64,000 bases of DNA. Source: Chryseobacterium glaciei (lineage in GTDB: Bacteria; Bacteroidota; Bacteroidia; Flavobacteriales; Weeksellaceae). How positions within the stretch are numbered: position 1 is the stretch's first letter; each line of letters opens with the position of its first letter. Under the pieces are notes generated by a model that did not search any database, was not told the origin of the DNA, and worked only from the letters and a program-made list of their open reading frames with translations. The stretch spans positions 4,535,001 through 4,599,000 of the forward strand of contig NZ_CP015199.1 of assembly GCF_001648155.1 (NCBI RefSeq). Reading direction: 5' to 3'. Position numbers and translations under genes: made by a program. This document shows, piece after piece, positions 42,719 to 52,202 of the stretch.

Positions 42719-43051
42719 ATGATTTTTGAAAATGAACAACATTCTGTTTTACAGGATACGCATAATCTTTCGTTTGTAGCAAACGTTATTAATTTCCATG
42801 GAGATAAATCTTTTATTCTAAATTCTTTACATAAAATAAAAAATAATACGATCTGTAAAATCAAGCGAAAATTAATCAATAAATACATTAAAGATTATAC
42901 CCTTCATCTCAACCAATACATTGAAAATGAAGACATTAATTCAAAGCCTGAAAACTATGAGCTTTCGCCTGCCTATGTAAGACAGTCTTATAATAAGGTT
43001 GTAAAAGAAAATGAATATTTGCAGAGACTTTTAACTTTAATTAATGATTAA
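42719..43051 (+). CDS. Hypothetical protein
   Basis: 110 residues, no signal peptide or membrane segment, rich in Lys, Asn and Ile, predicted mostly helical (ILNSLHKIKNNTICKIKRKLI, then NKYIKDYTLHLNQYIENE). No recognised domain. The long A/T-rich leader and the codon use are unlike the core genes, so it may be a recently acquired or fast-evolving gene. A bidirectional terminator follows. Confidence 0.55.
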   Translation: MIFENEQHSVLQDTHNLSFVANVINFHGDKSFILNSLHKIKNNTICKIKRKLINKYIKDYTLHLNQYIENEDINSKPENYELSPAYVRQSYNKVVKENEYLQRLLTLIND

Positions 43052-43093
43052 AATTCAGTGAAGTTCACAAAATCATTTACTATTTTAAACAAA

Positions 43094-43120
43094 AAAAGAG
43101 AGGACAAACGCCTCTCTTTT
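43094..43120. terminator. Bidirectional terminator
   Basis: AAAAGAGAGG (43094-43103), loop ACAAACG, CCTCTCTTTT (43111-43120). Confidence 0.85.
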
Positions 43121-43178
43121 ATATAATTTTTTCCTGTGTGTCTATAGAATCGAAACTTGTTTAAATCAAACCAATAGA

Positions 43179-44027
43179 TTAATATAATCTTTGTACTGAT
43201 AAAAACAGCTCTCTTGTATTGTCAGCCGTGCTGGAATCTGACGTTGTATTATTACTCGTTCCTGTAGTAGATTTATTATCAACTCTAAAAGCATAATAAA
43301 CTCTGTACCATCTTGGCTCCGGCTCCTGAATCGTGATGTCAAAAGTTACCGTTTCATTGTGAGTCTGCGTAAGATAAACGCCATCATCAAATTGTCTGTA
43401 AGCTCCCGGTGACAGCTTTATATTTCCATTATCTGAATCACCTGTATGGGTAGACATTTCTGAAACCCAGATTTTCATATCAGAACTTCCGACATTATAA
43501 AGACGTGGATTAAAAGTAGTTGATGAGCCCGTTCCTGCTGAGCTATTATCAAACTGAGCATCAAGCCTTAAAACACCTCCCAACACAGGAAGATCCGTAA
43601 GATAAGTACTTGCCAAAATATTTGTTCCGGAAGTACTTGCCGGAATGCTTCCGTGATAATAAACCAGTTCACCAATCATAATATCAGTATCACTTCCGCC
43701 GAAAGCAAATTTCCAGGTTTCACCGTTGAACATGTAATATCCGGGCTTGTCAACCTTTGCTGTTTTTACAGAAGCCGTTCCTACAGCCTGAGTTACATAA
43801 ACCAATGCTCCGGTCTGCTCTGCAAGATAAACCAAATCCTTAGCTTTAAGCTGATCTCCCGTCATTCGGGGAGCAATTACTCCGTCTGCTGAAGTTGCCA
43901 CACCAGGTTTTCCGACAACGTCTAATGTTGCTTTTGGAGATTCTGTATTGATACCTATTTGTGCGTAAGTTTCCGTTGAAAAAAAACTCAATGCTAAACC
44001 TAAAAGAGATAATTTTAGTTTCTTCAT
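43179..44027 (-). CDS. Secreted protein with fibre-type N-terminal motif
   Basis: 282 residues with a signal peptide (about 1-22, ending TYAQ). Next comes IGINTESPKATLDVVGKP, the same motif as in the gene at 39412. Then a segment common in flavobacterial proteins of this type (GVIAPRMTGDQLKAKD and a YYMFNGETWK unit) and a C-terminal beta-rich domain with a Ser/Thr-rich tail. It is probably a surface or extracellular structural protein. No catalytic motif was found. Confidence 0.78.
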   Translation of the reverse strand: MKKLKLSLLGLALSFFSTETYAQIGINTESPKATLDVVGKPGVATSADGVIAPRMTGDQLKAKDLVYLAEQTGALVYVTQAVGTASVKTAKVDKPGYYMFNGETWKFAFGGSDTDIMIGELVYYHGSIPASTSGTNILASTYLTDLPVLGGVLRLDAQFDNSSAGTGSSTTFNPRLYNVGSSDMKIWVSEMSTHTGDSDNGNIKLSPGAYRQFDDGVYLTQTHNETVTFDITIQEPEPRWYRVYYAFRVDNKSTTGTSNNTTSDSSTADNTRELFLSVQRLY

Positions 44028-44314
44028 GTTTTATAATATATTATTTGTGTCTAATTTATAATGAGTACAATTTTGGAGAAATCGTTTTATTTTATTAACT
44101 CTTTTTTATCTTTGTACTAATAAAATTCTTGATTAAGAACTGATGCAAAGTTATCGGCCTCGCTAAATCAAATTTTAAACACATCAATGAAACCCTGAAA
44201 ATAGCTTACATTATTTATTCAACTTAAAATCAATGATTTAATACAATTAATTCCTAGATTTGACTGATAAAAAAAATAATTGTGGCTGTGATTAAGTAAT
44301 ATTTTAAACAACAA

Positions 44315-45298
44315 ATGATAATTACAGATCCGATAAAACTTCAAAAAATAGAGAAACATAAAAAAGATCTCGTACATTATTATGTCATCTTAATGTCGGC
44401 TGTGCTTTTTATATATGCTCTTATTTTTACGTTTTATATTCCGGATAAGACGATCTCATGGTATCTTTATGGCGGAGCATTTTTTCTGTCGTATTCTTAT
44501 TTTATCATTCGTAAAAATTATTCTATCAATATTCTGGTTCATACCTATATTATTCTTGCGTCTTTATATAATTTCTACATTATGCTTGCCTTTTGGAATA
44601 ATTCTGTGGCAAGCTTCGTTTGGCTTATGCCTATTCCTTTGGCTGCATATGTGTTTTTTAACAGGAAATATGTAATTATTTACAGCGCATTTATCTTTGT
44701 TAATATTATTTTAGCCTATTTGGTTTCTAAAAATTTTGATTTTAATTTTCAGGAGCATACTAAAGAGGATGTAAAACTGACGGATACTTTTTTAGTGATT
44801 TCTAACGTTGCCATACTTTCACTGATCATTTATTTTAAAGACAAAATAAGACGAGAAGAAATTTATCATGAGATTGAACAAAAGCAGCAATCTGAACCGA
44901 GAATAACCGTATCTGTAGAAAAAGATCCTGCATTTGGAGATGGACTGTTTGAGAGAATAGAAAATATGATGACAGAAAAACACTCTTATAAAGATGTTAA
45001 TTTTAATATTTCAAAACTGTCTACAGAGCTGGAAGTTAACAGCACGTATATTTCAAAAGCGATCAGACAGCACGGTTTTCCAAATTTTAATAATTACTTG
45101 AATATTCACCGTATCAATTGTGTGAAAAAACTGCTGAATGAAAATGATCTTGAAAAAGTGACCTTAATGTATATTTACACGGAGGCAGGATTTTCGAATC
45201 AGTCAACTTTTAATCGTGTTTTTAAGCAAATTGAAAAAATTACGCCTTCCGAATATATCAATACTTTGCAAGCGATCAATGCTCCAGAAAATATTTGA
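44315..45298 (+). CDS. Membrane-anchored AraC family regulator
   Basis: 327 residues. The N-terminal 190 residues hold about six transmembrane helices (for example YYVILMSAVLFIYALIF). The C-terminal AraC helix-turn-helix spans about 215-320 (FNISKLSTELEVNSTYISKAIRQHG, then TLMYIYTEAGFSNQSTFNRVFKQIEKITPSEY). This fusion of a membrane sensor to a DNA-binding domain is typical of Bacteroidota. Its partners are not known. It precedes the MFS gene by 131 bp, with the LysR box between. Confidence 0.85.
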   Translation: MIITDPIKLQKIEKHKKDLVHYYVILMSAVLFIYALIFTFYIPDKTISWYLYGGAFFLSYSYFIIRKNYSINILVHTYIILASLYNFYIMLAFWNNSVASFVWLMPIPLAAYVFFNRKYVIIYSAFIFVNIILAYLVSKNFDFNFQEHTKEDVKLTDTFLVISNVAILSLIIYFKDKIRREEIYHEIEQKQQSEPRITVSVEKDPAFGDGLFERIENMMTEKHSYKDVNFNISKLSTELEVNSTYISKAIRQHGFPNFNNYLNIHRINCVKKLLNENDLEKVTLMYIYTEAGFSNQSTFNRVFKQIEKITPSEYINTLQAINAPENI

Positions 45299-45304
45299 TT
45301 CTAA

Positions 45305-45319
45305 ATCGGTTTCAGCGAT
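45305..45319. promoter_or_regulatory. LysR-type box upstream of the MFS gene
   Basis: ATCGGTTTCAGCGAT, followed by GAATA as at 41920. 13 of 15 bases match the first box, and the T-N11-A frame is kept. Two direct copies of TTTAATTCTAAAAA at 45396 and 45413 lie closer to the gene. Confidence 0.55.
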
Positions 45320-45429
45320 GAATATTATCGAAATAAAGCGTTTTAGAAATTAAAAAAATATCAGAAAATTTACAGATTATAAAATCCGTCAAGAATTTAA
45401 TTCTAAAAAGGTTTTAATTCTAAAAAATC

Positions 45430-46617
45430 ATGATCATACCTGAAAAAGCAGACAAAAGCAGTAAACGTTTCCGATATATAAAACTTTGTATCTTTCTTTC
45501 GGGGCTTTCTGTATTTGCTCAACTTTATCTTTTTCAGCCTTTGTTACCGATGGTTGCAGAGCATTTTCATACAACTGTTGGCGACAGTTCTCTACTCGTT
45601 TCGTCCGCTACAATAGGAATGGCTTTGGGATTATTCTTTTTTGCCTTTAAAGCTGATAGTTATTCAAGGAAAAAACTGATGATCTTTTCATTGCTTTCTT
45701 CTGCTGTACTGACAATTATTTCAAGTTGGGTTCAAAGTTTACCTTTATTAATCGCGATTGGTGTTATAAAAGGTTTTGTGATTTCAGGAGTTTCGTCGGT
45801 TGCACTTGCTTATCTTACGGAAGAAGTTGAACTTTCTGTGGTGGCTTTGGCCATCAGCATGTATCTCAGCGGAAATACCATCGGCGGGATGAGCGGAAGA
45901 ATTTTAGCAACCATAATCGCTGGAGAATTGGGCTGGAGAAATGCCGTTTTGATTATCGGAATTGAAAGTTTACTATTAGGTTTACTCTTTTGGAAATTTT
46001 TCCCGAGTTCAAAGTTTTTTAATCCTCAAAAAACAGATTACTCTCTGAAAATGAAGCAAATGATGAAGTTTCTTACGGATTCTTATATGCTTCGTCTATA
46101 CCTAATTGCAGCACTTCTGATGGGAAGCTTTGTGAGCGTTTATAATTATCTTACGTTTCGATTGGAATCTGAACCATTTTCATTAAATCATTTTTGGATT
46201 GCTTTTATATTTCTGATGTATACTTTCGGGGTTTTCGGGACGATGATCACAAGCAGGTTATCAAATAAAACAGACCGGAAAAATATTCTGAAAGGTTCTA
46301 TCCTATTCATGCTTGCCGGAATTTTATTTTTACTTTCTGAAAATATTTATATTGTGATTTTCGGGCTTGGATTATTTACCCTTTCATTTTTTGCAGCACA
46401 TACAATGGCAAGTCAGATGACGGCTTTACGTGCAAAGGAAGGAAAATCTTCTGCAACGTCTATTTACTGGCTTTTTTATTATTTTGGTTCAAGCATTTTA
46501 GGAAGTGGTACAGGCTATATTCTCCATGCAACTTCTTGGAAATTCTTTATTTTCTTCCTTATTTTTTCTATTATCATTGCTTTTTCACTTACTATTGATA
46601 AGATTTCCCGTAAATAA
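45430..46617 (+). CDS. MFS transporter
   Basis: 395 residues with about twelve transmembrane helices and the MFS motif in the first loop (FAFKADSYSRKKLM, the GxxxDxxxRxx type). It is similar to the drug-efflux/AraJ-YnfM group (DHA1). The second half starts after the central loop at about residue 195. It would export small molecules by proton antiport. Likely regulated by the LysR protein encoded at 41042, through the shared box. Confidence 0.9.
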   Translation: MIIPEKADKSSKRFRYIKLCIFLSGLSVFAQLYLFQPLLPMVAEHFHTTVGDSSLLVSSATIGMALGLFFFAFKADSYSRKKLMIFSLLSSAVLTIISSWVQSLPLLIAIGVIKGFVISGVSSVALAYLTEEVELSVVALAISMYLSGNTIGGMSGRILATIIAGELGWRNAVLIIGIESLLLGLLFWKFFPSSKFFNPQKTDYSLKMKQMMKFLTDSYMLRLYLIAALLMGSFVSVYNYLTFRLESEPFSLNHFWIAFIFLMYTFGVFGTMITSRLSNKTDRKNILKGSILFMLAGILFLLSENIYIVIFGLGLFTLSFFAAHTMASQMTALRAKEGKSSATSIYWLFYYFGSSILGSGTGYILHATSWKFFIFFLIFSIIIAFSLTIDKISRK

Positions 46618-46829
46618 AAGAATATCACATACCACACACGTACCATATTATTTAATTAAAAAATGATTTTATGTTACCGTAATCAACATATAATTAATTA
46701 TTTAAGAAAAATATTAACAATTAATTATTAAAAAGATTAAATAAATTTACCGTGTAAGGCATAATATTTGTAAACATAACTGTACCAATACGCACTTTCA
46801 ATATACTTTTAACCTTAACACAAAATATT

Positions 46830-47246
46830 ATGAACGTTGTAGATCTTAAAATTAAAAATTTAGTGGAATACAGAAATCAGATATTTACAATAACTGAGAT
46901 ATTCCAGGATAATGAAAAAGATTATTTTGTAAAAATAGAGAATGATATTCACAGTTTTTCTGTTTCAGCAGAATCTATTACACCTATTCAGATTACTGAA
47001 GAATGGTTAGAGAAATTCGGTTTTTCAAGAACATACAGATCAGAACAGCGTATCAGATATGAAAGACCGGAAACGTTCATTAAATATGATATCGACCTGA
47101 ATCCCAGAAAGATCGTAGAAGGTTTAAAAATCTACGGAAATTCTATTAAATGTAAATATATCCATGAGTTCCAGAACATTTTTTCATGTTTATTCGGAAA
47201 AGAACCTGCTCCCGTGAACTATGGCCTATTGAAGACCGAATCTTAG
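46830..47246 (+). CDS. Hypothetical protein with phage-like motif
   Basis: 138 residues, soluble. The central ITPIQITEEWLEKFGFSR is a motif I associate with small proteins of Bacteroidota phages or integrated elements (PIxLTEEWLxKFGF). The N-terminal part (LVEYRNQIFTITEIFQD) looks like a small barrel. No other phage gene is nearby, so it may be a domesticated remnant. A bidirectional terminator follows. Confidence 0.65.
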   Translation: MNVVDLKIKNLVEYRNQIFTITEIFQDNEKDYFVKIENDIHSFSVSAESITPIQITEEWLEKFGFSRTYRSEQRIRYERPETFIKYDIDLNPRKIVEGLKIYGNSIKCKYIHEFQNIFSCLFGKEPAPVNYGLLKTES

Positions 47247-47265
47247 TTTAATATATTATCACAAA

Positions 47266-47293
47266 AAATCCACAGCTTTTCAGTTGTGGATTT
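47266..47293. terminator. Bidirectional terminator
   Basis: AAATCCACA (47266-47274) and TGTGGATTT (47285-47293), with A- and T-runs outside. Confidence 0.85.
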
Positions 47294-47311
47294 TTTATGT
47301 TTAAGCGAATT

Positions 47312-49036
47312 TTATTCTTCAACTAAAACTTCTTCATAGCTTACGGGATCTACTTCTTCCTGATATTGCTCCCATTCTGCTTCAAGCTGTTTGTTGGTTC
47401 GCATTTCTTCCTCAAGTTTCAGAGTTTCTCTGTATTGTTTTGCTTCGGCAGCTAATGTCCATTTACAGCCAATTCCGATGGTTTCGATGTAATTTTTAAT
47501 ATCATTAATACCTAGTTTAAAGAATTCTTTTCTAGGATTTATTTTATTAAGCTGGCTTTTCATAAATTTCTTATGAAGCTGTCTTTCCAACGTCGGAGCA
47601 TCATCAGAATAGATCATTGCATGCACATCAAACTCAAACGGAACGCTCGCATCTCCAAGTTCTCTTACGCGATCCAATGGCTCTAAACGTCTTGTCATTC
47701 CTATTTTATAAATATCTTCCCCAAATGATCCTATATTTGAAATAACATACACATTTCCCGATCTTGTCTGCTGAGCCATTGAAATTGCTCTTTGGTTTTT
47801 CTCTTCAGCTTGTTCGAGTTTATTTTGTAGCTCTTCTAATTTTTGTTGGAAAAGTAGTTTTTCCTCTTCATTTGCTCTGGAAACCTGAGACTCAGCTTTT
47901 TCAATCAGTCTTTTTAAGGTTTGCTCTTCTTTTTCAGCATCTTTTATTGCTTTTTCAAATTCTTTACGGGCTTTTTCTTCTTCTCTTATCTGCTCACGAA
48001 TTTGTCTTTGTTCTTCCTGTTCCTGCCATCTTAGCTCTTGTGCTACGACTGCCCATTTAAGCTCTTCAAGCCTTGCTTCATGATAAATATTGGAAATTCT
48101 AGCTTTCCTGAATGCTTCTCCATTAAAATTAACCAATTGAAAAGCGTCATTTATTTTTTGTTTAAGAATTCCATAATTATCTTTTTTTACAGTAGATAAA
48201 ATACTTTCTACTTTTCCGTTGTAAGCATCAATTACAAAATCTATAGCAATATTTTTCCTATATTCATCAACATATTCACAAAGACCTGCCTGTCTGTTTG
48301 TGATCATTAATTTGTTGTTTAAACGAAGTTTTTTAATATTCTCTCCGGCTTCTTTATGACTGAAATCGTCTGCAAGCTCGTCTAACAAAGTATATGTTGG
48401 AATGATATATTCATTTCCGTATCCTTTAATAACATTTTTCATTGCTTTAATTCGATCTGCAATAAGATCTGCTTCTCTCAGACTGCGATAAGCGTCACCA
48501 CCAATTGATTCTGCTTTGTTTTCTGCATTTTCGATGATTCGTTGAGACTCTCTTACGGCATTTTCATACAATAATTCTACTTCTCTGGTACGTTTTTCGG
48601 TGTATTCTCGTGTAATTCTACGGGATTCTCTCGATTGTTGTTGAGCAGTATCTAATTCCAGCTGTGCATTTTCTTTTAATTTTATACTGTCTTTTTCAGC
48701 TTTTTTTAAAAGATATTCGCATTCTACTTGAATATTGAGGATATCCTGATATTTGCTTAAAGCATCGTTATTATTTTTAAGTTGAATATTTTTTTCTTCG
48801 ATAGATCTTTTATCAATTTGAAGGTTAGATAATTCCGCTCTCAATCTCTGAATTTTGTCATTTAATGATCTTTTATCAGTCTGATGACCGGATATTTCAT
48901 TTTTTAACTGATTAATTTCCAAATTCAGACGAGCTATCTGAGCATCTTTTTTAGCTAGTTCTTTCTTGATATTGCCTGATTTCATGAAAGCAAACATCAT
49001 CAAACAAAAGAAAATAATGATTAATACAATTCCCAT
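47312..49036 (-). CDS. Membrane-anchored coiled-coil protein with DUF4041 and GIY-YIG (T5orf172/MUG113) domains
   Basis: 574 residues. N-terminal transmembrane helix (about 1-19), a long coiled coil (about 20-200), a DUF4041 domain (about 165-340), a second coiled coil (about 325-425) and a T5orf172-type GIY-YIG nuclease domain (about 428-515: VYVISNIGSFGEDIYKIGMTRR, with the R-x-x-L and E of the active site). The domain order is that of phage-derived and chromosomal DUF4041 proteins whose role is unsettled, possibly in anti-phage defence. It is unusual to find such a protein bound to the membrane. Convergent with the phage-like gene at 46830. Confidence 0.88.
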   Translation of the reverse strand: MGIVLIIIFFCLMMFAFMKSGNIKKELAKKDAQIARLNLEINQLKNEISGHQTDKRSLNDKIQRLRAELSNLQIDKRSIEEKNIQLKNNNDALSKYQDILNIQVECEYLLKKAEKDSIKLKENAQLELDTAQQQSRESRRITREYTEKRTREVELLYENAVRESQRIIENAENKAESIGGDAYRSLREADLIADRIKAMKNVIKGYGNEYIIPTYTLLDELADDFSHKEAGENIKKLRLNNKLMITNRQAGLCEYVDEYRKNIAIDFVIDAYNGKVESILSTVKKDNYGILKQKINDAFQLVNFNGEAFRKARISNIYHEARLEELKWAVVAQELRWQEQEEQRQIREQIREEEKARKEFEKAIKDAEKEEQTLKRLIEKAESQVSRANEEEKLLFQQKLEELQNKLEQAEEKNQRAISMAQQTRSGNVYVISNIGSFGEDIYKIGMTRRLEPLDRVRELGDASVPFEFDVHAMIYSDDAPTLERQLHKKFMKSQLNKINPRKEFFKLGINDIKNYIETIGIGCKWTLAAEAKQYRETLKLEEEMRTNKQLEAEWEQYQEEVDPVSYEEVLVEE

Positions 49037-49281
49037 GGTTAGATTATAAATTAGTTTTTAATGATTAATTATCGCAATAATACTAATAATAATTTGACAT
49101 TTTTTACGGTTAACCATAAATTATAAATCGAAATAAATTGTCCGAAAAGTCTTCATATCAAATCCAAAATACAGTAATAAACTTCTATTTTGCCGATCTC
49201 AAATAGTTAAAATCTCCTTAAATTTTACAATTATTAGTTAAATATCAATTTTGGAAATCTTTAAATAAGTAATTTAGCATA

Positions 49282-49296
49282 GCATTTTAAAAATGC
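49282..49296. promoter_or_regulatory. Palindrome close to the start codon of the MG2/plug protein gene
   Basis: GCATTTTAAAAATGC is a perfect 15-bp palindrome; TAGC and GCTA extend it with a small bulge. It ends 12 bp before the ATG. Could be an operator or a translation-masking hairpin. Confidence 0.35.
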
Positions 49297-49308
49297 GCTA
49301 ATATCTCT

Positions 49309-51699
49309 ATGAAAAATATATTCTTTTTATTGCTTATTTCAAGTGTACAACCCGTACTGTCACAAACTAAACTGGAAAAAGCAATTACCAATCTTGAGAA
49401 TAATTACGAACAAGAAAAAGTATACTTACTTACCGACAAATCACAATACGCAGCAGGTGACCAAATATGGTTTAAAAGCTTTGTATTTGATGGTTATAAT
49501 CGAACGGCACTATCTACCACTCTATTTGTTGAATTGTACGATTCTGATAAAAAATTAATAGACTGGAAAACCATACTTTTAACCAATGGTGAAGGCAGCG
49601 GAGATTTTAAACTGAAAGCAGATCTTCCTGAGCAGGTTTATTTCGTTAGAGCTTATACGCCTTACATGACTAATTTTAGTGAAGATTTTCAGGTTGTTAA
49701 AACGATTCCGATTTACAATCCCAACTCTGCTGAATCATTAGAGATTTCTAAAAATTCTAATTGGTCTGCCAAAGCTTTTCCGGAAAGTGGAAATTTCATC
49801 AACGGTATGCCTACAAAATTTGCAGTAAGACTATCAAGCGATAATTCTTTACCCGAAAGCTGGACAGGAAAAATAATAGATGCACAAAATCCAAATGTGT
49901 CTATCACAACTTTTACATCGTTTGATAAAAATGTTGCCTCTTTTAAAATAACTCCAACTTTAGGCAAAAAATATCAAGCCATCATTCAGGATAATACAGG
50001 AAAAAAACAGACTATAGATTTACCGGAAGTTGCTAGCAGCGGTCTTAATTTAGAAGTTTCCAGCTCTAAGGATGGTGTTAAATATAGCTTAAAAGGAGTC
50101 AATCTAAAACAACAGCTCCAAAATTATAAAATTGTAGGAACCATCAATAATCACCTTGCTTATAAAGCCAATATTAATCAGTTAACGAATGAAGCTTCAA
50201 GTCTTATTCCTACGAAAATTAGTAATGGAGCAAACGGTATTCTGCAATTAGCTATTTTTGATGAACAGGATAATCTGGTTGCAAAAAGACTTTGTTTTAT
50301 TAAGCCTAATAATTTAAAGGTTGAGAAAGCAGAAATTATCGGTAAAAATTTAAAGGAAACACCACGATCTTTCAATAGCATTGACCTTTCCCCAGAGTCG
50401 TATTTTAAAAATTATACGGTTGTCGTAAGTGATGATGGAAGCAACAACACTGAAGATGAAAATATTCTGAGTAGTCTTTGGCTTACAGGAGATTTTACTT
50501 CCAAAATAGACACACCGGCACAATATTTTTCTAAAAATGCCAATAGTGAGGCTTTGGATGCCCTGCTTATTTCTGAAAATTGGAAAAGATTTGATTGGAA
50601 TTCCGTCCTTAGCGGAGCTACACCTACTATTAAAAACAACTCTCTAAAATTTCTTTCTTATAAAGTAAAACCTATTAAAGACAATGCAATACTGAGAGAT
50701 GCTGCTGTAACTTTAGCTTTAAAATTAGGCGAAAACCCACCGTCTGCTAGCCTATTTAAAACTGATCAAAGCGGATATGTTTATTTAGACAACCTTAATT
50801 TCAATGAGCCTTTGGGTATTTCGTTATTTGTAAATCAGGAAAAAGGTAAAGAATCAAGTACTGATAATTTATTTGTCACAGTGGAACCTCTGGTAAATCC
50901 GACACAATTTAAAGGTAATTTCCCAAATACAAAATACAAATTGGTAAAAGCTACTGAGAATAAAAAACTTCCTACAACGATCTCCAGAGCCATCAATACT
51001 CAGAAAAACAATAGAAAAACAGAGAATGTTGATGTACAGATTGAAGAAGTAAAATTAGTAGGAAAAAAGCAAGATCCAAAAGAAGAATTAAACAAACAGT
51101 TGTCTACCGGAATGTTTAATTCTATGAATTCAACAATATTTGACTTTGTAAATGAAGATCAACATGCCGGATCAGGCAATATTTTAGATTGGCTACAGGG
51201 AAGAGCTGCCGGTTTAACATTTCAAAGAAACAACTCAGGAGAGAATGTTCCTTACATTCGTGGCAGTCAGGCTAAGTTATATTTAGATGAAATGGCTACT
51301 GATGCTAGTATGATTTCAAGTCTTCCTATCAGCAATATTGCGATGGTTAAAGTTATAAAAGAATCAGGATTAATTGGCAATGCTGTACTAATCTACACTA
51401 TGAAAGGTAATTTGAAATCTAAAAATACCGAAAAAGAAACCAAAAAAAATAACTTAGCTATAGTAAAAGGTTACGATAAACCTTCAGAATTTCCTATTGA
51501 AATGTTAGATGATTCTACAGCCAAAGTAGAAAATGATACTCGAGAAACCCTATATTGGAATCCCAATTTATTTGACAGCGATTACGTTCCTCCAAGAATT
51601 AAATTCTATAATAACGACAGCGCAAAACAATATAAAGTGCTTATCATAAGCTTTGACGAAGACGACAATATACTTTATGATAATCAAATCTTGAAATAA
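49309..51699 (+). CDS. MG2-type protein with TonB-plug-like C-terminal domain
   Basis: 796 residues with a signal peptide (about 1-18). The N-terminal part resembles the MG2 macroglobulin-like domain (YLLTDKSQYAAGDQIWFK, then YFVRAYTPYM). The C-terminal part (about 600-720) resembles the plug of TonB-dependent receptors (ILDWLQGRAAGLTFQRN, then NVPYIRGSQAKLYLDEM), without any beta-barrel. This combination is a known but functionally unassigned type of Bacteroidota outer-membrane-associated protein. It is followed by a bidirectional terminator. Confidence 0.82.
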   Translation: MKNIFFLLLISSVQPVLSQTKLEKAITNLENNYEQEKVYLLTDKSQYAAGDQIWFKSFVFDGYNRTALSTTLFVELYDSDKKLIDWKTILLTNGEGSGDFKLKADLPEQVYFVRAYTPYMTNFSEDFQVVKTIPIYNPNSAESLEISKNSNWSAKAFPESGNFINGMPTKFAVRLSSDNSLPESWTGKIIDAQNPNVSITTFTSFDKNVASFKITPTLGKKYQAIIQDNTGKKQTIDLPEVASSGLNLEVSSSKDGVKYSLKGVNLKQQLQNYKIVGTINNHLAYKANINQLTNEASSLIPTKISNGANGILQLAIFDEQDNLVAKRLCFIKPNNLKVEKAEIIGKNLKETPRSFNSIDLSPESYFKNYTVVVSDDGSNNTEDENILSSLWLTGDFTSKIDTPAQYFSKNANSEALDALLISENWKRFDWNSVLSGATPTIKNNSLKFLSYKVKPIKDNAILRDAAVTLALKLGENPPSASLFKTDQSGYVYLDNLNFNEPLGISLFVNQEKGKESSTDNLFVTVEPLVNPTQFKGNFPNTKYKLVKATENKKLPTTISRAINTQKNNRKTENVDVQIEEVKLVGKKQDPKEELNKQLSTGMFNSMNSTIFDFVNEDQHAGSGNILDWLQGRAAGLTFQRNNSGENVPYIRGSQAKLYLDEMATDASMISSLPISNIAMVKVIKESGLIGNAVLIYTMKGNLKSKNTEKETKKNNLAIVKGYDKPSEFPIEMLDDSTAKVENDTRETLYWNPNLFDSDYVPPRIKFYNNDSAKQYKVLIISFDEDDNILYDNQILK

Positions 51700-51717
51700 T
51701 CTATTGCTTTAAATAAA

Positions 51718-51745
51718 AAATCTGTCTCAGTTGTGAGACAGATTT
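51718..51745. terminator. Bidirectional terminator
   Basis: AAATCTGTCTCA (51718-51729), loop GTTG, TGAGACAGATTT (51734-51745), with flanking A/T runs. Confidence 0.9.
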
Positions 51746-51778
51746 TTTCTTTTGTATTGAATATTATTAAATATTACA

Positions 51779-52189
51779 TTATTCATACTTCCAAACACCC
51801 GAAATTTCTAGTAAAGTCAGTCCCGGTTGTTTTTCACCATAACTAAATACACAAATGTATTTTGAATGGCAAGATGAACAATCTGTTCCAAAATAAAGGG
51901 TTGGCAGATCATGTACCGTCAACTCTCCAAAATGTTGCATTCTGCTTGAAGTTTCGGAAACTATTTTGTTATTTAATAATTCAGCCTTAGATAAAACCTT
52001 GTCTTCGCTGTAAATTTGAAGAATCGGAAACCCGGATTCGTAAGGTTTTATTTCGATTGAATTTTCGGAACCGCAACTGCAACATGTAAATTTTGTTACA
52101 GCGGATGGAATAATTTCATCATTGCTAAAAAAGCTCTTTGCGACAAGCGCTTTTTCAACAATATTTATTTTTTTTGATATTGAATACAT
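51779..52189 (-). CDS. Small cysteine-rich protein, candidate immunity factor
   Basis: 136 residues, no signal peptide, thus cytoplasmic. Two cysteine knuckles, CCSCG (about residues 36-40) and CSSCH (about 104-108), are spaced to form a treble-clef zinc site around a central SRMQHFGELTVHDLP region. No family is recognised. The gene follows the TNT-domain lipoprotein with a 13-bp gap on the same strand and is followed by a terminator. The arrangement toxin-then-small-protein is that of toxin-immunity pairs, but no homology to the known TNT immunity factor (IFT) could be shown. Confidence 0.65.
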   Translation of the reverse strand: MYSISKKINIVEKALVAKSFFSNDEIIPSAVTKFTCCSCGSENSIEIKPYESGFPILQIYSEDKVLSKAELLNNKIVSETSSRMQHFGELTVHDLPTLYFGTDCSSCHSKYICVFSYGEKQPGLTLLEISGVWKYE

Positions 52190-52202
52190 TTCAATTTATT
52201 TA

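Noticed and set aside
49309..51699. Truncated TonB-dependent receptor
   Set aside because: The plug-like region without a barrel is the normal form of this MG2/plug protein type, and the gene ends at a proper terminator.
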